Assembly: GCA_958426775.1 (NCBI GenBank)
Contig: CATZZP010000028.1
Location: forward strand, 1-19,653
Reading direction: 5' to 3'
DNA length: 19,653 nt
DNA from: an uncultured Bacillota bacterium
GTDB lineage: Bacteria; Bacillota; Clostridia; Lachnospirales; CAG-274
Of this stretch, positions 14,239 through 19,653 are shown piece by piece (the first letter of the stretch is position 1; the number at the start of each line of letters is the position of its first letter). The notes under the pieces are model-generated. The model did not search any database. It was not told the DNA's origin and saw only the letters and a program-made list of their open reading frames with translations. The translations under genes were made by a program, and so were the position numbers.

Positions 14239-14889
14239 ATGAAAAACAAAAAACAATTTGCAGTTTTAGGTCTTGGCAGATTTGGTGAGGCTATAGTAAA
14301 AACACTGGTTGAAAACGGATATGACGTACTTTGTTGTGATAAAAATGCCGAACTTGTTAACCAAATAGCCACTTACGCTACCGATGCGGTTCAAGCTGAT
14401 ATTTCAGATGAGGGCGCCTTAAGGGAGATGGGGCTGAGTAACTGCGATGTGGTGATTATTGCAACGGGAGAAAGCCTTGAAGCTACCGTTATGGCAACTA
14501 TGGCAGCTAAGGAAATGGGTGTTGAAACAGTAATTGCAAAGGCTAAAGATGTTAAGCAAAGCAATGTTCTTTACAAGGTAGGAGCAGATAAGGTTGTATT
14601 GCCTGAGGAGGATATAGGAAGACGCTTGGCTACAAGCCTTATTACCTCTAATATACTGGACTTTATCAGTTTTTCCGACAGCTATGGCATTGTAGAGGTT
14701 GCTCCCAAGGCTCAATGGGTAGGAAAATCCCTTGTGGGTGCAGATATTCGTGCCAACACAGGTCTTAACGTTGTTGCCATAAAAAGAGGTAAAGAGGTTC
14801 TTGTATCACCCTCACCAAACGAAGTAATTAATAAGGACGATATACTTGTAATTATCGGCAGCAGTGACAAAATACAAAAATACAACTAA
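14239..14889 (+). CDS. ktrA: KtrA/TrkA-family potassium uptake regulatory subunit (RCK)
   Basis: It forms the cytosolic ring that gates KtrB. The 217-residue protein has an RCK_N Rossmann domain with GLGRFG (11-16) and the acidic Asp34 at the end of the second strand, suited to NAD(H), ATP or ADP binding. An RCK_C domain spans about 140-217 (KSLVGADIR, VVAIKRG, DILVIIG). RCK_C domains of KtrA in Bacillus and Staphylococcus bind c-di-AMP; whether this one does is not visible. The start follows AAGGAGG at 8 nt. The in-frame ATG at 14209, inside ktrB, is rejected for lack of such a site. An RNA methyltransferase gene follows after 12 nt. Confidence 0.93.
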   Translation: MKNKKQFAVLGLGRFGEAIVKTLVENGYDVLCCDKNAELVNQIATYATDAVQADISDEGALREMGLSNCDVVIIATGESLEATVMATMAAKEMGVETVIAKAKDVKQSNVLYKVGADKVVLPEEDIGRRLATSLITSNILDFISFSDSYGIVEVAPKAQWVGKSLVGADIRANTGLNVVAIKRGKEVLVSPSPNEVINKDDILVIIGSSDKIQKYN

Positions 14890-14901
14890 GGACTTTTTTA
14901 T

Positions 14902-15681
14902 ATGAAGTATTTGGAAAGCATTAATAACAAAGCAATAAAGCAGACAATTGCTCTTGCAAGCAAAAAGGAAAGAGATAAAACAGGCTTATTTGTATTAGAA
15001 GGAGAGCGTCTTGTATCTGAAATAAATAACATGGATTTAATCGAATATGTTATTGTATCGGAGAGTTACAAGGGAGAGTATCCGCCTACAAACAAGATAT
15101 GCCTTACAAGTGATAGCCTTTTTGAAAAGCTGTCTGATACGGTTAATCCACAGGGAATAATTGCCGTATGTCATAAGCTCAAATACAAATATGAGAATGC
15201 CTTTAATGTAAATAATCCATTTTTTGTTGTTTTGGAAAATTTACAGGACCCCGGCAATCTCGGTACAATAATCCGTACTGCCGATGCCGCGGGAGCAAAC
15301 GGTATTTTTATTAATAAAGGCTCTGTTGACCTTTATAACCCAAAGGTAGTCAGGTCAACCATGGGTTCAATTTTTCATCTGCCTATATATACAGGTATAG
15401 ACTTACCTGTTCTTTTAGATGATTGCAGAAATAATAAAATACAAACTCTTGCCGCACACTTAGGCGGAACAAGAACACCGTATATGGCTGATCTAACCGG
15501 ACCTACCGCCATACTTGTAGGCAACGAGGGTTCAGGACTGACACCCGAAACAGCTACAATGGCAGATGAGTTAGTAAGAATACCTATGCCCGGTAAAGCA
15601 GAATCAATGAATGCCTCTATTGCGGCAGGCATACTTATATATGAAACCGTAAGGCAACGTATCGGAGGTCAAAAAATATGA
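14902..15681 (+). CDS. TrmH/SpoU-family RNA 2'-O-methyltransferase
   Basis: This is a SAM-dependent SPOUT (knotted) methyltransferase; the likely target is rRNA, but the nucleotide is not deducible. Residues 1-95 form the substrate-binding domain (KKERDKTGLFVLEGERLV, 21-38, typical of the L30e-like part). The catalytic domain has motif 1 NLGTIIRTADAAG (119-131) with Arg125, motif 2 ILVGNEGSGL (204-213) and motif 3 ESMNASIAAGI (234-244). At 259 residues it is of the YsgA/RlmB-like size. The ATG follows AAGGA at 9 nt. It lies 12 nt after ktrA and overlaps the dCMP deaminase gene by 4 nt (ATGA), so the last two are probably translated in a coupled way. Confidence 0.92.
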   Translation: MKYLESINNKAIKQTIALASKKERDKTGLFVLEGERLVSEINNMDLIEYVIVSESYKGEYPPTNKICLTSDSLFEKLSDTVNPQGIIAVCHKLKYKYENAFNVNNPFFVVLENLQDPGNLGTIIRTADAAGANGIFINKGSVDLYNPKVVRSTMGSIFHLPIYTGIDLPVLLDDCRNNKIQTLAAHLGGTRTPYMADLTGPTAILVGNEGSGLTPETATMADELVRIPMPGKAESMNASIAAGILIYETVRQRIGGQKI

Positions 15682-16136
15682 AAAGAATAAGCTGGGACGA
15701 GTATTTTATGAATATGGCCGAGCTTGCAAGCAGAAGGTCAACCTGCTTAAGACGACAGGTGGGTGCTGTAATAGTAAAAGATAATCAGATACTTGCAACA
15801 GGCTATAACGGAGCACCTAAGGGAGTGCCTAACTGCTGTGATATGGACGAATGCCTGAGGGAAAAGCTACATATACCAAGCGGACAAAGACATGAGCTTT
15901 GCAGAGCCGTACATGCTGAAAACAACGCCATAACGCAATGTGCCGTAAACGGAGTGTCATGTAAGGGCGGCATAATGTATGTTACGGCAAGCCCATGTAA
16001 TATGTGCCTTAAACAGATAATTAATGCAGGCATTGTAAAGATAATAGCTAAGGAAGTTTATCCTGACGAAATGAGCAGGGAAATGCTTAAACAAAGCGGT
16101 ATTGAATTTGTGCTTTACAATCCCGATAATAAGTAA
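15678..16136 (+). CDS. dCMP deaminase (ComEB-like)
   Basis: It deaminates dCMP to dUMP, feeding thymidylate synthesis. The 152-residue protein is a zinc-dependent deaminase. VHAENNA supplies zinc ligand His79 and catalytic Glu81, and SPCNMC supplies Cys107 and Cys110. The dCMP-specific type is supported by GYNGAPKGVPNC (42-53), a Cys-rich insert (CCDMDEC) and HELCRAVHAE, all seen in ComEB-type enzymes. Cytidine or guanine deaminase is less likely. Its start overlaps the stop of the methyltransferase gene (ATGA). A strong terminator follows at once, so it ends the ktrB-ktrA unit. Confidence 0.93.
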   Translation: MKRISWDEYFMNMAELASRRSTCLRRQVGAVIVKDNQILATGYNGAPKGVPNCCDMDECLREKLHIPSGQRHELCRAVHAENNAITQCAVNGVSCKGGIMYVTASPCNMCLKQIINAGIVKIIAKEVYPDEMSREMLKQSGIEFVLYNPDNK

Positions 16137-16140
16137 TAAC

Positions 16141-16172
16141 AGTCTGCCTTAAAACAGAGGCAGGCTTTTTTT
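16141..16172 (+). terminator. Intrinsic terminator after the dCMP deaminase gene
   Basis: AGTCTGCCT (16141-16149) pairs with AGGCAGGCT (16158-16166), including one G-T pair, around an 8-nt loop. A run of T residues follows directly. It closes the ktrB-ktrA-methyltransferase-deaminase unit. Confidence 0.9.
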
Positions 16173-16435
16173 ATAGCTTCAATTATAACAAAATCCTATA
16201 AATATACATTTCTTTTAAAAATTTTACTTCAGTTTAAAAATACATTTTATAAAAATTTACAAATTTCTGTGTTTATCTCCCAAAAATCATTTAAACAAAG
16301 CTATTCCGTTATAAATAATACCTTTAAAAACAATTTACAAATATATAACCTACTCTTGATAGATACTCCTTTTTGAAAATGCTTTAATTAATACCGAGTT
16401 TAAATTAATGTTTTAAATATTTGAAAGGAGTTATT
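16173..16435 (+). other. AT-rich leader of the ABC importer genes
   Basis: Between the terminator and the ABC gene lies a very AT-rich stretch with no gene. It holds three similar segments of the form TTTAAAAA..TTTAC (around 16214-16226, 16246-16260 and 16323-16338). Candidate -35 boxes TTGATA (16356-16361) and TTGAAA (16373-16378) are present, but neither has a good -10 at 16-18 bp. I saw no clear Fur-type box, riboswitch or strong hairpin. The ribosome binding site AAAGGAG is at 16424-16430. Confidence 0.5.
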
Positions 16436-17203
16436 ATGCTACAATTAATAAACATAAAAAAATCCTATAATAATGTGCCTGTTTTAAAGGGGATTAATAT
16501 CAGCATAGAGAAAGGCGAAATAGTGTCTATTTTAGGTCCATCAGGTTGCGGAAAAACTACGCTGCTTAACCTTATTTTAGGTCTTACGGACACTGACAGC
16601 GGCAAAATTATTTATAACGGCAATGACATTACAAATGTACCTATGGAAAAACGCGGTTTCAATATTGTTTTTCAGGACTATGCCTTATTTCCTAACCTTA
16701 ACGTATATAAAAACATAACCTACGGGCTTACAAATTCTCCTAATATTTCAACCAAAGAGGAGGTAGAGAGCCTTATAGATTTACTGGGCTTAAAGCCTCA
16801 TCTTGAAAAAAGCATTGACCAGCTTTCAGGCGGACAAAAGCAAAGAGTAGCCCTTGCAAGAACCATGGTAATGAAGCCCGGGATTTTGCTTTTAGATGAA
16901 CCCTTAAGTGCTCTTGACGGCGTAATTAAAGAGTCTATAAAAGAAAAAATAAAGGAGATTGCAAAAGCCTACCATTTAACAACCATTATAGTTACCCATG
17001 ACCCTGAGGAGGCTCTTACCCTTTCCGATAAGGTGCTTATTATAAATGACGGGCAGATTTCACAGTACGGAGCACCATTTGAAATTATAAATACGCCAAA
17101 TAATGCCTTTATTAAGGAATTTATATTAAATCAATTAGAAATTAAGCGTAACAATATTTTTGCTCTTTTTAACAGCAGTATTATAGCAGAAACAAGGGTA
17201 TAA
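16436..17203 (+). CDS. ABC transporter ATP-binding protein (ferric iron/phosphonate-type importer)
   Basis: This is the cytosolic ATPase of the importer encoded by this and the next two genes. It has Walker A GPSGCGKTT (34-42), Q-loop Gln80, signature LSGGQ (130-134), Walker B LLLDEPLSALD (151-161) and switch His188. The sequence resembles the ATPases of ferric iron (FbpC), 2-aminoethylphosphonate (PhnT) and thiamine (ThiQ) importers. At 255 residues it ends soon after the ATPase core and lacks the C-terminal TOBE-type regulatory domain of the longer FbpC/PotA group. The start is set by AAAGGAG 5 nt upstream. The permease gene follows after 3 nt. Confidence 0.9.
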   Translation: MLQLINIKKSYNNVPVLKGINISIEKGEIVSILGPSGCGKTTLLNLILGLTDTDSGKIIYNGNDITNVPMEKRGFNIVFQDYALFPNLNVYKNITYGLTNSPNISTKEEVESLIDLLGLKPHLEKSIDQLSGGQKQRVALARTMVMKPGILLLDEPLSALDGVIKESIKEKIKEIAKAYHLTTIIVTHDPEEALTLSDKVLIINDGQISQYGAPFEIINTPNNAFIKEFILNQLEIKRNNIFALFNSSIIAETRV

Positions 17204-17206
17204 GTT

Positions 17207-18838
17207 ATGTTAGTCAGAAAAGAAAAAGAAATTAAGACTATTTATTTTTTTATTATACTTATTTTTATACTATTTTTGGCAATACCTATTATTAGGCTGC
17301 TTACAGAAAGCTTTTTCCTAAAAGACGGTATAGGTTTATCCAATTACCTTGAGGTTTTTGCTCAGAAAAACTTCGGCAAAATAATTTTAAACAGTGTAGG
17401 TATCTCCTTACTGGCTGCCATTATCTCTACTATACTGGCTTTTTTTCTTGCATACAGTATTCAATATTCAAATATTCCTAAAGCTTATAAAAGGCTTATT
17501 CGTCTTTTGGCTGTATTGCCTATGCTTTTACCTACAATTACATATGGTTTTGCAATTATATATTCTTTTGGCAAGCAAGGACTTATAACAAAAATAATAG
17601 GTACTCAAATATTTGAAATTTACGGCTTTGGAGGCTTATTGTACGGCTACGTTGTCTATACTTTGCCTATCTCATTTATGCTTATTTTAAATACAATGAC
17701 ATATATAGACAAAAAATTTTCCGTAGTATCAAGAGTTATGGGAGATAACTCCTTTAAAACCTTTGTACAAACATTATTTCTGCCTCTTTTAGGTACTCTT
17801 GCCTCCTCTGTTGTACAGTGTTTTTTCTTATGCTTTACAGATTATGGTATACCTGCTTCAATAGGCGGTAGATTTGATGTTGTTGCATCCCTTTTATACA
17901 ACAAAATGCTGGGCAGCATACCTGACTTTCAGCAGGGTGCTGTTGTTGCAATGCTAATGCTTATACCATCAATTATAAGCATATCTCTGTTACATTATCT
18001 GGAACGTTACAATATAAGATATAACAAAATTTCAGACATAGAAATCAAAAAAAATAAGCTTCGTGACAGTATTTGCTTTATAGGTTCGGCTTTTATACTC
18101 CTTTGTATGCTTTCAATTTTTTTAGTAATAGCCCTTATTCCCTTTGTTGAGGAATGGCCTTATGAGATACATTTTACCTTAGAGCATTTAAATTCTGTTT
18201 TAGCTGACAACACGCTTACGGCAGTATGTAAAAACTCTCTTTTTGTAGCTGTACTTACAGCAGTTACAGGCACAATAATCACATATGGTGCCGCCCTTGC
18301 AAGTGCAAGAAGTAATATAAATAAAAGACTGAAAAGAATAATTGACAGTCTTTCCCTCATTACAAACACCGTACCCGGTATGGTAATAGGTATAGCATAT
18401 ATGCTTATATTTTCAGGTACACCGCTTCAAAACACATTTATCGTTATAATTTTTTGTAACATTGTACACTTTTTTTCAACACCTTATCTTATGTTGAAAA
18501 ATTCTTTGAGCAAATTAAACCGTTCTTGGGAAACAACTGCGGCACTTATGGGGGATAACTGGTTTAATACTCTCATACGTATAGTTACCCCCAATATGCG
18601 TTCAACCCTTTTGGAAGTTTTCAGCTACTTCTTTGTAAACGCTATGGTTACGGTAAGTGCGGTAATATTTATTGCAGGCACAAAAACAATGGTGCTGACA
18701 ACAAAAATTAAGGAACTACAGTATTACAATAAATTTAATGAAGTTTTTGTATTATCATTGTTTATCCTTGCAGTCAATCTATTAATAAAAGGCTTGCTTG
18801 GATTAATTATAAAAAAGTTAAACAATAAGGAGAACTAA
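17207..18838 (+). CDS. ABC transporter permease, two fused permease domains
   Basis: This 543-residue membrane protein carries two permease domains in one chain, as in FbpB, ThiP and PhnU-type proteins, so a single copy could form the channel. About six transmembrane segments lie in residues 10-265 and six more in 285-540. Each half has an EAA-like coupling loop that contacts the ATPase: around 174-196 (SRVMGDN..FLP) and 442-464 (TAALMGDN..VTP). The shared MGDN in both halves points to internal duplication. The start is 3 nt after the ATPase stop, with only a weak AAGGG upstream, which suggests translational coupling. The binding-protein gene follows after 2 nt. The substrate is not deducible; ferric iron or 2-aminoethylphosphonate is likeliest. 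Confidence 0.88.
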   Translation: MLVRKEKEIKTIYFFIILIFILFLAIPIIRLLTESFFLKDGIGLSNYLEVFAQKNFGKIILNSVGISLLAAIISTILAFFLAYSIQYSNIPKAYKRLIRLLAVLPMLLPTITYGFAIIYSFGKQGLITKIIGTQIFEIYGFGGLLYGYVVYTLPISFMLILNTMTYIDKKFSVVSRVMGDNSFKTFVQTLFLPLLGTLASSVVQCFFLCFTDYGIPASIGGRFDVVASLLYNKMLGSIPDFQQGAVVAMLMLIPSIISISLLHYLERYNIRYNKISDIEIKKNKLRDSICFIGSAFILLCMLSIFLVIALIPFVEEWPYEIHFTLEHLNSVLADNTLTAVCKNSLFVAVLTAVTGTIITYGAALASARSNINKRLKRIIDSLSLITNTVPGMVIGIAYMLIFSGTPLQNTFIVIIFCNIVHFFSTPYLMLKNSLSKLNRSWETTAALMGDNWFNTLIRIVTPNMRSTLLEVFSYFFVNAMVTVSAVIFIAGTKTMVLTTKIKELQYYNKFNEVFVLSLFILAVNLLIKGLLGLIIKKLNNKEN

Positions 18839-18840
18839 AA

Positions 18841-19653
18841 ATGAAGAAAAAAACTATTGCAATTTTTTTGACAGGTGTTATGTCTATGTCGGCTGTAACA
18901 GGTTGTAACAGCACAACTGCGGATACTCAACAAGATACAGCTTCTGTCGATAATCAACCTTCATCAGATGAGCAGGTTATTATTTACTCAAATGCCGATG
19001 ATGAGGCTATTGAGGCTATGAAAACAACCCTTGACTCTAACGGTTATGCAGATAAGTATATTTTCCAGACCTTCGGTACATCGGAGCTGGGCGGCAAAGT
19101 ACTTGCAGAGGGTACAAATATTGAGGCTGATATGGTTACTTTAAGCACCTTCTATATTGACAGTGCACAGGAACAGCAAAATATGTTTCAGGACCTGAGC
19201 TTCGAGCATAAGCTTCTTGACGGCTCTGAGAAATCATATTGCTCACCTATTACCTCACAGGAGGGTTCAATAATTATAAACACTCAGATGCTTGCAGAAA
19301 ATAATTTACCTGCACCTACCTGCTTAAAGGATTTAACAAAGCCTGAATATAAAGATATGATTTCCGTTACAGACGTACAAAGCTCATCAACTGCATGGCT
19401 TTTAATACAGGCACTTGTAAGCGAGTATGGCGAAGAGGGAGCAAAAGAGGTTCTTACCGCAATTTATCAAAATGCAGGTCCTCACATTGAAAGCTCCGGT
19501 TCCGGTCCTCTTAAAAAAGCACGTGCAGGGGAGGTTGCTGTAGGCTTTGGTCTTCGTCAGCAGGCTGTTGCAGATAAAGCTGACGGGCTTCCTATTGATT
19601 ATGTTGACCCTACAGAAGGCAATTTTTCTTTAACCGAGTCTGTTGCTATAGTT
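18841..19653 (+). CDS. ABC transporter substrate-binding lipoprotein, 3' end outside window
   Basis: The reading frame is open to the window edge, giving the first 271 residues. It starts with a lipoprotein signal: MKKK, a hydrophobic core and the lipobox VTGC, so Cys22 should be lipidated and anchor the protein outside the membrane. A Ser/Thr/Asp/Gln-rich linker follows (to about residue 45). The binding domain begins VIIYSNADDEAIEAM and contains FGTSELGGKV and a GSGPLKKARAGEVAVGFG stretch. These resemble binding proteins for ferric iron, thiamine and 2-aminoethylphosphonate. AAGGAG lies 8 nt before the ATG, and the permease stop is 2 nt upstream. It should deliver the ligand to the permease encoded before it. 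Confidence 0.88.
   Translation, partial: MKKKTIAIFLTGVMSMSAVTGCNSTTADTQQDTASVDNQPSSDEQVIIYSNADDEAIEAMKTTLDSNGYADKYIFQTFGTSELGGKVLAEGTNIEADMVTLSTFYIDSAQEQQNMFQDLSFEHKLLDGSEKSYCSPITSQEGSIIINTQMLAENNLPAPTCLKDLTKPEYKDMISVTDVQSSSTAWLLIQALVSEYGEEGAKEVLTAIYQNAGPHIESSGSGPLKKARAGEVAVGFGLRQQAVADKADGLPIDYVDPTEGNFSLTESVAIV

Noticed and set aside
14419..14715. 98-codon minus-strand open frame opposite ktrA
   Set aside because: It lies wholly within a well-supported RCK-domain gene and has no family features of its own.
16300..16320. Fur box in the importer leader (GTTATAAATAATAC)
   Set aside because: The segment is AT-rich but does not fit the inverted 7-1-7 pattern, so it is not distinguishable from background.
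1..19653. CRISPR array, transposase, phage or defence genes
   Set aside because: No spaced direct repeats, IS-type ends or matching protein motifs were seen on either strand.

Overview
The window is a gene-dense, AT-rich chromosomal segment of a low-GC Gram-positive bacterium, most probably a member of the Clostridia. The reasons are strong AAGGAGG-type ribosome binding sites, sigma-A type promoters (TTGAAA, 17 bp, TATAAT), a YqeG/AroE pairing, a KtrB-like potassium channel with an RCK partner, a lipoprotein-anchored ABC binding protein, and one secreted copper-amine-oxidase-type stalk protein. No rRNA, tRNA, CRISPR array, phage gene or transposase was found. It reads as ordinary core chromosome with a few less usual genes, not as a mobile island.

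Layout. (1) 87-3092, minus strand: a tightly packed unit yqeG-aroE-aroK-aroQ-efp. It has a clear promoter in front of yqeG and a second one just before efp. Three shikimate-pathway enzymes overlap one another end to start. (2) 3183-7839, plus strand: an Orn/Lys/Arg-type PLP decarboxylase, a DUF815 AAA ATPase, a small membrane-anchored protein of unknown function, then (after a hairpin terminator) xylulokinase. (3) 7893-9437, minus strand: a secreted protein joining a copper-amine-oxidase-type stalk domain to a TolC-like long helical region. It has its own excellent promoter overlapped by a perfect palindrome. (4) 9635-12672, minus strand: aroC-lysA-LUD-domain gene, again with a strong promoter and a perfect 10-bp inverted repeat at the expected transcription start. 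(5) 12840-16136, plus strand: ktrB-ktrA, a SPOUT-type RNA methyltransferase and a dCMP deaminase, ended by a strong terminator. (6) 16436 to the window end, plus strand: an ABC importer (ATPase, two-domain fused permease, lipoprotein binding protein cut by the window edge), probably for ferric iron or an organophosphonate.

How the genes work together. AroQ, AroE, AroK and AroC cover dehydroquinate to shikimate to shikimate 3-phosphate, and EPSP to chorismate. AroA, AroB and AroF/G are not here. LysA makes lysine from meso-diaminopimelate. KtrB and KtrA form a gated potassium uptake system. The last three genes encode a complete periplasm-independent (lipoprotein-type) importer. The most unusual items are the stalk/TolC-like protein in an apparently one-membrane organism, the palindromes at two promoters, and the unrecognised membrane-anchored protein whose C-terminal half looks like a small beta-barrel. 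I saw no convincing wholly new multi-gene system.
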